From the NCBI GenBank assembly GCA_012033055.1, contig JAAUPR010000001.1, positions 1-55,600 of the forward strand: a stretch of 55,600 bases of DNA, written 5' to 3'. Below are positions 38,237-46,653 of the stretch, piece by piece (within the stretch, counting starts at the first letter, position 1; the number at the start of each line of letters is the position of its first letter). The stretch comes from Limnothrix sp. RL_2_0 (GTDB lineage Bacteria > Cyanobacteriota > Cyanobacteriia > Cyanobacteriales > MRBY01). Under the pieces are notes generated by a model. The model did no database searches. It was not told where the DNA came from and saw nothing but the letters and a program-made list of their open reading frames with translations. The position numbers and the translations under genes are program-made.

Positions 38237-38852
38237 AGCGTAGGAAGCTGCTGGTGAGACCGCCGGAAATGCAGCTTGTAATAATCAGGATCTGTTCGGG
38301 GGCGATCGCCAAACTTCCCCCCTGAGAGGCAATCAGAGCATTAATCCCGCTGCCAATTGCCACACCTAAAATCAGACTCGACACACCGACAAGAAACGCA
38401 CGGCCAAATCGATTTTCCTTACGGTAAAGCAAATAAATATTGGCAACAAGCAGCGCGGTCAAGATAGTGGAAGCAAGACTCACATCAAGGAATAAACCCG
38501 TAGCGGCGATCGCCCCATTTACCCCCAGAGACCAATTGAGATCTTGAGGCTCCGGTTGATCCCGTAAATCCACTAGCCAGTTCGGCAAATTGGACGAATC
38601 AATCGACTTTGGCAACTCAAAAGATTTCTTTGGCGTTTCCGCAAAACGAATCTGATCCGGCACATCCAAAGTTCCCTGTTGGCGTTGCCTGAGGCGCTCC
38701 ATAATAATTGCATCATAGGCAGCTTCGAGGCTTTCAACCAAAGTGCTGTCGTTCTGATGCTGCTGACTCAACTTGAGTTTAGCCGCCTGAATTTCTTCAA
38801 ACGAAGCAGACTCCGCAAGCCCAAGAGTTTTATAAGGGTTTTGTTCGCTCAT
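38235..38852 (-). CDS. CPP1-like family protein (J-like plus membrane segments)
   Basis: 205 residues from the ATG before SEQNPYKTLGL, chosen because AGGAGGA lies seven bases upstream; a longer reading would start inside that site. The N-terminal 60 residues resemble a J-domain without the HPD (NPYKTLGLAESASFEEIQAA), and three to four membrane segments follow (VSLASTILTALLVANIYLLY, FLVGVSSLILGVAIGSGINAL, ILIITSCISGG). In plants CPP1 assists protochlorophyllide oxidoreductase; the same in cyanobacteria is only suggested. It converges on nusB. Confidence 0.85.
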   Translation of the reverse strand: MSEQNPYKTLGLAESASFEEIQAAKLKLSQQHQNDSTLVESLEAAYDAIIMERLRQRQQGTLDVPDQIRFAETPKKSFELPKSIDSSNLPNWLVDLRDQPEPQDLNWSLGVNGAIAATGLFLDVSLASTILTALLVANIYLLYRKENRFGRAFLVGVSSLILGVAIGSGINALIASQGGSLAIAPEQILIITSCISGGLTSSFLR

Positions 38853-39106
38853 GATCCTCCTCCTGTGAGCATGCAAAAAATTGCAATGGGGTTTATTAAC
38901 CTAATCCTAATCATCATACAGTTATCTATTATGTCTACTTTCAGTAGCGCTTTCCACGATCTTTAGTTCAGATCTCGAAGAACACGAATAATTCCCTTAA
39001 AATAACGCGACACAGCCAAAATAAAATGTTTTTCAATGGGAATCTCATCGTACACTAGAGGAAAATCCAAGTAATCTCGCTGTTTCCAATAACCCAATAA
39101 GAGTCT

Positions 39107-39811
39107 ATGGCTGCTGCCAGAATCCTAGTTGTTGACGATGACCCAGCAATCCGCAACCTCATTGTCCGCTTCCTTAGTCAAAAAAATTATGAAATGGAGT
39201 CAGCTGCAGACGGCAAGTCAGCTTGGGCTACATTTCAGTCATTTAAACCAAATTTAGTCATCTTAGACGTAAATCTTCCCGACATCCTCGGCTACGCCCT
39301 CTGCGAGCAAATGCAAGGATTTCAAGATGTCTACATTTTGATGTTAACCAGCAGAACCGATGCTTCTGACAAAATCCGTGGTTTTTCCCAAGGCGCTGAC
39401 GACTATCTCACAAAACCCTTTGACATCCTAGAGCTGGAATATCGAGTAAGCGCTATTTTACGGAGGCAGCGTATCGACCCCCTCCCTACAGCAAATTCCG
39501 ATAGTTTAGATTTCTCCAACTTAACAATTGATCCAGTCCGCCGTCGCGTTACAGTTGCCAACTCAGAAGTACATCTAACCGCTCTCGAATTTGATCTGTT
39601 GTATTTTCTAGCAAAAAATGCAAACAAAGTATGGCGTCGCTCAGAACTTATCCAAGAAGTTTGGGGTTACGATTACGTTGGTGACCAGCGAGTGGTGGAT
39701 GTGCATATCGGTCAAATTCGTCGCAAGCTTGAGACTTCTACCCAGCCGCAGGCCACCATTAAGACGGTAAGAGGAGTTGGTTATGTTTTCGATGCGAAGC
39801 CTTTTGAATAA
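39107..39811 (+). CDS. OmpR-family response regulator
   Basis: 234 residues. The receiver domain (1-120) has the acidic pair VVDDDP, the phospho-Asp in LVILDVNLPD, Thr in MLTSR and Lys in YLTKPFDIL. A winged-helix DNA-binding domain follows (about 140-230, LTALEFDLLYFLAKN, VWGYDYVGDQRVVDVHI, IKTVRGVGYVFD). No histidine kinase adjoins it. It is first in a plus-strand run with phoH and the REC-EAL gene. Confidence 0.93.
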   Translation: MAAARILVVDDDPAIRNLIVRFLSQKNYEMESAADGKSAWATFQSFKPNLVILDVNLPDILGYALCEQMQGFQDVYILMLTSRTDASDKIRGFSQGADDYLTKPFDILELEYRVSAILRRQRIDPLPTANSDSLDFSNLTIDPVRRRVTVANSEVHLTALEFDLLYFLAKNANKVWRRSELIQEVWGYDYVGDQRVVDVHIGQIRRKLETSTQPQATIKTVRGVGYVFDAKPFE

Positions 39812-39956
39812 ATGATCGGTTAGATTATCTGTAGTCGTTATGACTAACAATACCAATCGCTTTTCTCCATCATTAGATTTCAGGCGATAGGCCACAGGGA
39901 AAGGTTTTGGGTATTTACCTTAGAATTTTTTGTCTTACAATTTTTATTGATTTTTT

Positions 39957-40949
39957 ATGAGTGACGTTTCGCGTACAGTTCAACTTCCTAGTTTAGAAAG
40001 TGCGATCGCCCTATCTGGCGTAAAAGAAGCGAACCTCAAATCCCTCTCGCGTCATACAGGGGCAGACTTAATTTTGCGGGGACAAGACCTTGTCATCCGG
40101 GGGCAAGAAAAAGCAGTAGAACGTTGCCAAAAAGTGATCTCTTTCCTGCAACCCTACTGGGAAGATGCCCAAACTATCTCGCAACCAGATATCCTGACGG
40201 CTTTCCATGCCGTAGATACAAACCGCCTGGATGAATATAAAGCCCTACAGAAACAAACCCTCGCCACCACCCGTCGGGGTGAATCAATTCGGGCAAAAAC
40301 CTTTCGACAACGACAATATATCCAAGCCATCCAAAAATATGATGTGACTTTTGGGATTGGGCCTGCGGGTACAGGGAAAACCTTTCTTGCAGCTGTATTA
40401 GCCGTACAAGCACTACTCAATGAAGATGTAGAACGGCTTATTCTGACTCGACCAGCAGTGGAGGCTGGGGAGAAACTGGGCTTTTTACCCGGAGATTTAC
40501 AACAAAAGGTGAATCCTTTCTTACGCCCCCTCTACGATGCTCTATATCAATTTATCGATCCTTTAAAACTGCCAGAGTTGATGGAAAAGGGCAAAATAGA
40601 AATTGCACCCCTTGCTTACATGCGTGGGCGAACATTAAGTAATTCTTTTGTGATTGTCGATGAGGCACAAAATACTACTCCAGCCCAGATTAAGATGGTC
40701 CTCACCCGATTGGGTTTTGGGTCAAAGATGGTAGTCACTGGGGACATTACCCAAACTGATTTGCCGGCTCATCAAGCTTCTGGTTTAGTGTCTAGTAGTA
40801 AAATACTAAAATCAGTTGAAGGTATTGGTTTTTGTTATTTAACGGAGGCTGATGTGGTACGTCACCCTCTTGTCCAGAAAATTGTCAGTGCTTACGAAAA
40901 ATTTGAGAACTATAGTTCCCCTGATCGACCGGTAAAAAAGCAGAAGTAA
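39957..40949 (+). CDS. phoH: PhoH-like ATPase
   Basis: 330 residues. The N-terminal 90 residues are a KH-like RNA-binding region with GADLILRGQDLVIRGQEKAV. The ATPase domain has the Walker A GPAGTGKTFLA, Walker B FVIVDEAQNTTPAQ, and VTGDITQTDLP. PhoH2-like proteins are linked to RNA processing near the ribosome. It lies 145 bp after the response regulator and 64 bp before the REC-EAL gene. Confidence 0.93.
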   Translation: MSDVSRTVQLPSLESAIALSGVKEANLKSLSRHTGADLILRGQDLVIRGQEKAVERCQKVISFLQPYWEDAQTISQPDILTAFHAVDTNRLDEYKALQKQTLATTRRGESIRAKTFRQRQYIQAIQKYDVTFGIGPAGTGKTFLAAVLAVQALLNEDVERLILTRPAVEAGEKLGFLPGDLQQKVNPFLRPLYDALYQFIDPLKLPELMEKGKIEIAPLAYMRGRTLSNSFVIVDEAQNTTPAQIKMVLTRLGFGSKMVVTGDITQTDLPAHQASGLVSSSKILKSVEGIGFCYLTEADVVRHPLVQKIVSAYEKFENYSSPDRPVKKQK

Positions 40950-41013
40950 TTAAGAGCTTGTCTCCAAGATCTTTGTTTTTACCTATTTAACTCCTAGGAT
41001 TTAATTATTTGTC

Positions 41014-42786
41014 ATGGCCACAATCCTCATAATTGAAGATGATGATATTGTACGTAAACTTATTCGAAAGATCTTGATGCAGGAAGGTCACGAGGTTCTA
41101 GAGGCTGATGATGGCCAAGCGGGTTCAAAGTTGGCGCAAGCTAGTCATCCGGATTTAATTGTTTGTGATGTGATGATGCCAAAAATGAATGGCTATCAGG
41201 TGTTGGAACTGCTACAAGGCGATCGCGAGACGAAGACTATTCCCTTTGTGTTTTTGACAGCGAAGTCGGAGAAACATGATATGCGCCAAGGGATGCAGCT
41301 GGGAGCAGATGATTATTTGACGAAGCCCTTCACCAAAAATGAGTTATTAGGAGCGATTACTACCCGCCTAAGTAAATTATCGTCTTTGCAGAAAAAGTAT
41401 GCCGATGAAGCCGCAGAAAATAAGCTCAAGCTGAGTCAGCTAGCAGGAAAAGATCCCCTGACAAATTTGCCAAATCAACTTGCTTTGCGTGATGTTTTTA
41501 ATGGAATTTTAGAGCGTAAGCTGAGGGCTTTCCCTGGGAAAGGAGCCCCCCATCAGTTGCAGTCTAAAAATTTGGTCTCTGTTTTCTGTTTGGGTCTCGA
41601 GCGTTTTTCACGCATTACGGAAACCTTTGGCTATGATTTGGCGAATTTACTATTGAAGGCGATCAGTGATCGACTCAAAACAACTGTTGCTGGAGCTGGC
41701 AGCGTGATCCGTCTTACAGGCAATGATTTTTGTGTACTCCTTGATCCACTAGAACATAAACAAGAAATTACTAGCATTGCCGAGAAATTGGTACTTGCTT
41801 TTAAACAGCCTTTTCCCATCGAAACCCAAGATATTTTCATTGCTATTAGTATCGGTATTTCATTGTACCCAAGAGATAATCTCGACATTGGCAAGCTCCT
41901 CCGTAGTGCGAATAAAGCAATGCTACAAGCACGTAATTTAGGTGGAAACCAATATCAATTTTTTACCGCTGCATTGAACGTTGGCAAATCAAACTTGGTG
42001 ACTCTAGAAACAGATTTACGATATGCTTTAGAACGGAATGAATTTGAAGTTCATTATCAGCCAAAAATGGATCTCCAGTCTGGCAAAATCACTGGAGCTG
42101 AAGCTTTATTACGTTGGTATCATCCCCAACGCGGTGCTGTTTCCCCGGTTCAGTTTATTCCTTTAGCTGAAGAAACTGGCTTAATCGAAGAAATTGGCGA
42201 ATTTGTACTTCAAGAAGCTTGTAAACAGTTGAACATCTGGCAAACTAATGGACTTAAAAATTTTCGAATGTCAGTCAACTTATCTGCTAGACAGTTTAAT
42301 CAACTGAATTTACACCAGCGTCTTAGCCGAATTTTAATTGAGAACAATATTGACTCCCAAGATTTAGAACTAGAGTTGACAGAGAGTACTTTGGTTCAGA
42401 ATTCGGAGGTTGCTGTGCGCCGTCTTAAAGCATTGAAAACTTTGGGCTTATCCATCGCCATTGATGATTTTGGCACAGGATATTCTTCTTTAAGTTATTT
42501 GCAACAATTTCCGTTTGACAAGTTAAAAATTGATCGTTCTTTTGTGCACAACATCCATGCCAATCGGTCTAATTCGGCGATTATTACCGCAATTATTTCG
42601 ATGGCTCATCAGTTAGGCTTAAAAGTCATTGCAGAAGGTGTTGAAAATCAAGCAGAATTAGAATTTTTAAAGCGGCATGGTTGTGACGAAATGCAAGGCT
42701 TTTTGTTTAGTTATCCCGTGAGTGCCAAGGAATTTGAAAGTTCTCCTTTTGTCAGTGCTTCTTTTGAAAGCGATCTGGTGCAATAG
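41014..42786 (+). CDS. Response regulator with degenerate GGDEF and intact EAL domain
   Basis: 590 residues. The receiver (1-120) has IIEDDDIVRK, phospho-Asp in LIVCDVMMPKMNG and Lys in YLTKPFT. The GGDEF domain (about 145-315) has DPLTNLPNQLAL, but the active site reads RLTGNDFCVLL instead of GGDEF, so no cyclase activity is expected. The EAL domain (about 335-575) has GAEALLRWYHP, VNLSARQF, ELELTESTL, IDDFGTGYSSLSYL, KIDRSFV and AEGVEN, so it should be an active cyclic-di-GMP phosphodiesterase. It is 3 bp before dusB and probably in its transcript. Confidence 0.93.
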   Translation: MATILIIEDDDIVRKLIRKILMQEGHEVLEADDGQAGSKLAQASHPDLIVCDVMMPKMNGYQVLELLQGDRETKTIPFVFLTAKSEKHDMRQGMQLGADDYLTKPFTKNELLGAITTRLSKLSSLQKKYADEAAENKLKLSQLAGKDPLTNLPNQLALRDVFNGILERKLRAFPGKGAPHQLQSKNLVSVFCLGLERFSRITETFGYDLANLLLKAISDRLKTTVAGAGSVIRLTGNDFCVLLDPLEHKQEITSIAEKLVLAFKQPFPIETQDIFIAISIGISLYPRDNLDIGKLLRSANKAMLQARNLGGNQYQFFTAALNVGKSNLVTLETDLRYALERNEFEVHYQPKMDLQSGKITGAEALLRWYHPQRGAVSPVQFIPLAEETGLIEEIGEFVLQEACKQLNIWQTNGLKNFRMSVNLSARQFNQLNLHQRLSRILIENNIDSQDLELELTESTLVQNSEVAVRRLKALKTLGLSIAIDDFGTGYSSLSYLQQFPFDKLKIDRSFVHNIHANRSNSAIITAIISMAHQLGLKVIAEGVENQAELEFLKRHGCDEMQGFLFSYPVSAKEFESSPFVSASFESDLVQ

Positions 42787-42789
42787 TCT

Positions 42790-43842
42790 ATGGCAGTGAC
42801 CTTGATGGATTTAGAACGGTGGCGATCGCCGCTACAGATTGGCTCAGTGACGTTTCAAAGTCGCGTGTTGCAGGCTCCGTTGTCGGGGGTGACAGACTTG
42901 GTTTTTCGGCGATTGGTGCGCCGCTATGCTCCGGTATCTATGATGTATACCGAGATGGTGAATGCGAAAGAAATCCATCATTTAAAAGAGTTGCCGCGCC
43001 TGATGGAAATAGATGTGGGGGAACAACCCGTGAGCATTCAACTGTTTGATTGTCGCCCAGATTTTATGGGGGAAGCGGCGCAAAAAGCAGTGGCAGAAGG
43101 AGCACAGACCATTGATATTAATATGGGTTGTCCTGTCAATAAAATCACAAAAAAAGGGGGCGGGAGTTCTCTTTTAAGACAGCCAGAAATTGCCGTTGAA
43201 ATTGTTAAGGCAGTGGTCGAAGCAGTGGATATTCCGGTAACGGTAAAAACTCGGATTGGTTGGAAAGATGACGAGATTACGATCCTCGATTTTGCGCGGC
43301 GTTTAGAAGATGCTGGGGCGCAAATGTTAACGGTTCACGGTAGAACGAGGGAGCAGGCTTATAGGGGAAAAGCGAAGTGGGAATGGATTCGCCAAGTGAA
43401 AGAGATTTTGTCGATTCCTGTGATTGCTAATGGCGATATTTTTTCGGTTGATGCGGCGATCGCCTGTCTTTTAGAAACGGGAGCTGACGGGGTGATGTGC
43501 TCGCGAGGAACATTAGGTTATCCGTTTTTAGTTGGTGAAATCGATCACTTTTTAAAAACAGGAGAATATGCACCACAGCCGACGGCAATTGAGTTGATGC
43601 AATGTGCCAAGGAACATCTAGATGGATTGTGGGAATATAAAGGGCAAAAAGGTATTTTTCAATCCCGAAAACATTTAGCTTGGTATTGCAAAGGCTTTCC
43701 CGGTGTGGCGGAACTTCGTGAGCAACTTGCCAGAATTAATAGCGTTGCGGAAGGTCATGCTTTGTTGGATGGAGCCATTGATCAACTATTAGCGAGGGAC
43801 GAAGAATTGAGAATTATTTCCCCTCAAACTGCGGTTATTTGA
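42790..43842 (+). CDS. dusB: tRNA-dihydrouridine synthase
   Basis: 350 residues. A flavin enzyme that reduces uridine to dihydrouridine in the D loop of tRNA. TIM barrel with APLSGVTDLVFRRL at the FMN site, the catalytic Cys in DINMGCPVNKITKKGGG, VKTRIGWKDD, LTVHGRTREQAYRG and VIANGDIFS. Then the tRNA-binding C-terminus follows (KHLAWYCKGFPG). It is 3 bp after the REC-EAL stop, so translation may be coupled. It converges on lpxD. Confidence 0.93.
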   Translation: MAVTLMDLERWRSPLQIGSVTFQSRVLQAPLSGVTDLVFRRLVRRYAPVSMMYTEMVNAKEIHHLKELPRLMEIDVGEQPVSIQLFDCRPDFMGEAAQKAVAEGAQTIDINMGCPVNKITKKGGGSSLLRQPEIAVEIVKAVVEAVDIPVTVKTRIGWKDDEITILDFARRLEDAGAQMLTVHGRTREQAYRGKAKWEWIRQVKEILSIPVIANGDIFSVDAAIACLLETGADGVMCSRGTLGYPFLVGEIDHFLKTGEYAPQPTAIELMQCAKEHLDGLWEYKGQKGIFQSRKHLAWYCKGFPGVAELREQLARINSVAEGHALLDGAIDQLLARDEELRIISPQTAVI

Positions 43843-43870
43843 TTACTATTTTTTAAAATACTTTTAAGCA

Positions 43871-44893
43871 TTATTTATTAAGCTTGCGAAAAGTTTGATA
43901 CATGTCGGGCAAACGTTTATAAATTGCCGAAACTTTGCGGTATAGAGCATTTGGAACCGCTGGACTGCCCGATACAATTTCCCCCGGCGCTACTTTGTTA
44001 TTAATCCCTGTCTGAGCCGTGGCGATCGCCCCATCCCCGATCACCGCCTCATTTGCCACACCCACTTGACCCGCCAGCAACACATTATTTCCCACCGTCA
44101 CACCGCCCGCTAAACCGACCTGACCCGCAAGGGCACAATTAGAACCCACCGTAGCCCCATGGGCAATATGCACCAAATTATCCAGTTTTGTGCGGGTTTT
44201 AATACGCGTTTCCCCGACAGCAGGGCGATCGACCGCACTATTACAGCCAATTTCTACCCCATCTTCCAGCACCACAATGCCCGACTGTTCCATCTTGAAC
44301 CAGCCCTGGGGAGTGGGCACAAACCCAAACCCTTCCGCCCCAATCACCGCGCCACTATGAATCACACAATCCTTACCAATTTTTGCCCGCTCATGGATAG
44401 TGCAATTGGCATGGAGTAACGTGCGATCGCCGATTTCCACCCCCGGATAAACCACCACATTCGCCAGCAAACAAGCCCCATTACCCAGCCTCACATTCGG
44501 ATAAATCACCACATGAGCACCCACCGAAACATCCTCTCCCAAGACCACAGAAGGATCGATGACCGCCGTCGGATGAATCCCCGCAGCCGGACGAAAAGGC
44601 GTATAAAAAACCTTGATTACCGCCGCAAATAACAAGCGGGGAGCTTTCGTACTAATCCAAGCAATGCCCCGTGCCGTAGCCTTTTGTTGCAAAACTTCAT
44701 CCACTGGTAAGATCAGCGCCTTGGCTGCCGTTGTCTCTACCATTGACGCAAATTTGCCCCCTTCGATGTAGCTAATTTGGGTCGCATTTGCTGCATCAAC
44801 TGCCGCCACTCCAGCAATGTCAGGGTCATCAGCCAGAGAATGATCGATAATGAGATCAGGCGTTAGCGCCTTAACAATGTCAGAAACGTTCAT
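43871..44893 (-). CDS. lpxD: UDP-3-O-acylglucosamine N-acyltransferase
   Basis: 340 residues. It adds the second acyl chain in lipid A synthesis. The N-terminal uridine-binding domain (about 1-95) is followed by a left-handed beta-helix of hexapeptide repeats (VVLGEDVSVGAHVVIYPNVR and about eight more), with IHSGAVIGAEGFGF containing the catalytic-type His region and LVHIAHGATVGSNC. Full length. It converges on dusB and is divergent from terD, with only 19 bp between the two starts. Confidence 0.95.
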   Translation of the reverse strand: MNVSDIVKALTPDLIIDHSLADDPDIAGVAAVDAANATQISYIEGGKFASMVETTAAKALILPVDEVLQQKATARGIAWISTKAPRLLFAAVIKVFYTPFRPAAGIHPTAVIDPSVVLGEDVSVGAHVVIYPNVRLGNGACLLANVVVYPGVEIGDRTLLHANCTIHERAKIGKDCVIHSGAVIGAEGFGFVPTPQGWFKMEQSGIVVLEDGVEIGCNSAVDRPAVGETRIKTRTKLDNLVHIAHGATVGSNCALAGQVGLAGGVTVGNNVLLAGQVGVANEAVIGDGAIATAQTGINNKVAPGEIVSGSPAVPNALYRKVSAIYKRLPDMYQTFRKLNK

Positions 44894-44912
44894 CGAATTT
44901 TATCCACAAAAA

Positions 44913-45488
44913 ATGAGCATTAATCTAAAAAAAGGTCAAGGAATCTCCCTCAAAAAAGTCGCCCCAAGTCTCACCGCCGCTTTTATCGGTTTAGGCTGGG
45001 ATATCAAACAGCAGAATTCGGGGATGGATTTTGACCTTGACGCTTCAGTATTTTTGCTGGGAACAAACGGTAAGCTCATTTCCGAGCAGCACTTCATTTT
45101 TTACAATAACTTGACGAGTCCCGATCCAGAACAGTCCGTTAAGCTCATGGGCGACAACCGCACCGGAGCGGGGGATGGTGACGACGAAGTATTGATCGTC
45201 GATTTCCGTAAAGTACCAGAGAATGTCGCCAAGATTGCGATCGCCGTCTCCATTTACGAAGGAGAAGAACGCAAACAAAACTTTGGTTCCGTGAGCAACG
45301 CCTACGTACGCCTTGTGAATGTAGAGACCAAAAAAGAAGTGCTCCGCTATGCCCTCCAAGAACATTTCTCCACCGAAACAGCCCTAATCATGGCCGAAGT
45401 CGCAAATGAAAATGGCGAATGGCAGCTTAATGCAGTAGGTTCCGGTTATCAAGGCGGCTTGCAAACACTATTAGACCGTTACCAGTAA
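44913..45488 (+). CDS. TerD family stress protein
   Basis: 191 residues from the ATG before SINLKKGQGISL; a longer in-frame reading would overlap the lpxD start and is not in the family. TerD has a double calcium site: GMDFDLDASVFLL, NNLTSPDPEQSVKLMGDNR and GAGDGDDEVLIVD. Members are tied to tellurite resistance and general stress. The divergent start with lpxD is only 19 bp away, so promoters overlap. No other ter gene is in the window. Confidence 0.92.
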   Translation: MSINLKKGQGISLKKVAPSLTAAFIGLGWDIKQQNSGMDFDLDASVFLLGTNGKLISEQHFIFYNNLTSPDPEQSVKLMGDNRTGAGDGDDEVLIVDFRKVPENVAKIAIAVSIYEGEERKQNFGSVSNAYVRLVNVETKKEVLRYALQEHFSTETALIMAEVANENGEWQLNAVGSGYQGGLQTLLDRYQ

Positions 45489-45618
45489 GTTCGCGGTTCA
45501 ACCAAAACAGCCTATTTCTCTCCGAAATTTCTGACTGAAATAAATGAGCTGATCCATACGAGATTTGTAGCCTCTGGGTCAGCTTATGGGTGCGCAAAAA
45601 ATTTGCATGAATTTGCAT

Positions 45619-45650
45619 AAAAAAAAGAGGAAGCCTTGGATACCTTCCTC
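45619..45650 (-). terminator. Intrinsic terminator of the DUF4278 gene
   Basis: On the minus strand GAGGAAG and CTTCCTC form a seven-pair stem with a ten-base loop and eight T, 47 bases past the stop. Confidence 0.88.
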
Positions 45651-45697
45651 CTAAAAAAGATTTATTTTTTCAGTTCGCATCAAAATATCAGCGATTT

Positions 45698-45871
45698 TTA
45701 GTACTCGGCACCACGGTATTTAAGATTGGTGTGGTGAACGACTTTAATACGTTGCTTCGGTGCGTGGACATGATTTTCAGAACCACGGTATTTACCGATA
45801 GTTTTACCTTCAACAGCTTCAACAACACCAGGGGTGCTGTCATATTGGACGCCTCTGTAGGAAAATTTCAT
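45698..45871 (-). CDS. DUF4278 small protein, glutamine-riboswitch controlled (PirA-like)
   Basis: 57 residues from the ATG before KFSYRGVQYDS; the longer frame (87 residues) would start inside the leader and is rejected because the leader is a riboswitch. The DUF4278 motif YRG occurs twice (SYRGVQYD and KYRGSENH), with a third near the end (KYRGAEY). In Synechocystis the similar small PirA binds PII and controls arginine synthesis; the match here is by size, motif and regulation and is inference. A GAGGAG Shine-Dalgarno lies at 45881-45886, in the expression platform of the riboswitch. Confidence 0.85.
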   Translation of the reverse strand: MKFSYRGVQYDSTPGVVEAVEGKTIGKYRGSENHVHAPKQRIKVVHHTNLKYRGAEY

Positions 45872-45911
45872 AATGAGTAGCTCCTCAAAAATATAAACGT
45901 AGGGATGAGGT

Positions 45912-45987
45912 GCGTTCCTTCGGGGGTTACCCCTTACTTCCGTCTCCCGTAACAAACTCAATGGATTGTGAAGCAGAGAGATGAACG
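45912..45987 (-). promoter_or_regulatory. Glutamine riboswitch (glnA / Downstream-peptide type)
   Basis: On the minus strand the leader reads CGTTCATCTCTC ... GGGAGACGGAAGTAAGGGG ... CCCCCGAAGGAACG. CGTTC with GAACG closes P1; CTCTC or TCTCTC faces GGGAG or GAGA in the next helix; GGGG-TAA-CCCC forms the short hairpin. The words GACGGAAGUA and CCGAAGGAACGC are the consensus core of the glutamine riboswitch. About 20 bases downstream, CCTCA (45906-45910) can pair with TGAGG (45883-45887) of the Shine-Dalgarno, so ligand binding could control translation. Confidence 0.9.
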
Positions 45988-46011
45988 ACTTATTTATGCC
46001 TTCTGTATAAA

Positions 46012-46040
46012 ATAATACAAAATATGGGGTAGATTGTCAA
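46012..46040 (-). promoter_or_regulatory. Consensus sigma-70 promoter of the DUF4278 transcript
   Basis: TTGACA (46035-46040) and TATTAT (46012-46017) lie 17 bp apart on the minus strand, a perfect spacing. Transcription would start near 46004-46006, about 17 bases before the riboswitch. Confidence 0.78.
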
Positions 46041-46185
46041 GGTAAATTGATTTGCGCAACAATTTGATACTTTTTTTGCATACTCGATTCCTTTTTTCCT
46101 TGCGAAGTTGGATGAAGTGGGTGGAGGGAATGATTTGTTAGTATGAGAAGCTAGATATTTTCTGAACCAAAGCTATTGAGACCCT

Positions 46186-46653
46186 ATGGCAGATTCGAAA
46201 AAACCCATTAAGCTCGTCAGTGATAACCGCCAAGCTAGATTTCAATATGAAATTTTAGAGACGTTTGAGGCGGGAATTCAGCTTGTGGGCACGGAGGTGA
46301 AATCTATTCGCGCTGGGAAAGTGAATTTGCGGGATGGCTATGTGTTGATTCGGAATAGTGAGGCATGGCTGCTTAATGTGCATATTTCTCCTTATCGGGA
46401 TAGTGCTCAATTTTTCAACCACGAACCAAAACGTGATCGTAAGTTGTTACTCCACCGCAAAGAAATCCGAACTCTGATTGGTAAGTTGGAGCAGCAGGGT
46501 TTAACGCTCATTCCTTTGAAAATGTATCTCAAGGGCAGTTTGGTGAAGGTCAGTCTTGGTCTTGGTCGGGGTAAAAAGCTGCATGATAAGCGTGAAACGA
46601 TTAAGCGTCGCCAGGATAGTCGCGAGATGGCACGGGCTTTGAAGCATGGTTAA
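46186..46653 (+). CDS. smpB: SsrA-binding protein SmpB
   Basis: 155 residues. SmpB carries tmRNA to stalled ribosomes. [39 protein letters not shown] and INLVGLL-type barrel strands are followed by [11 protein letters not shown] and the basic tail [16 protein letters not shown] that sits in the mRNA channel. Its TAA touches the next gene start. No ssrA gene was recognised in the window. Confidence 0.96.
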   Translation: MADSKKPIKLVSDNRQARFQYEILETFEAGIQLVGTEVKSIRAGKVNLRDGYVLIRNSEAWLLNVHISPYRDSAQFFNHEPKRDRKLLLHRKEIRTLIGKLEQQGLTLIPLKMYLKGSLVKVSLGLGRGKKLHDKRETIKRRQDSREMARALKHG

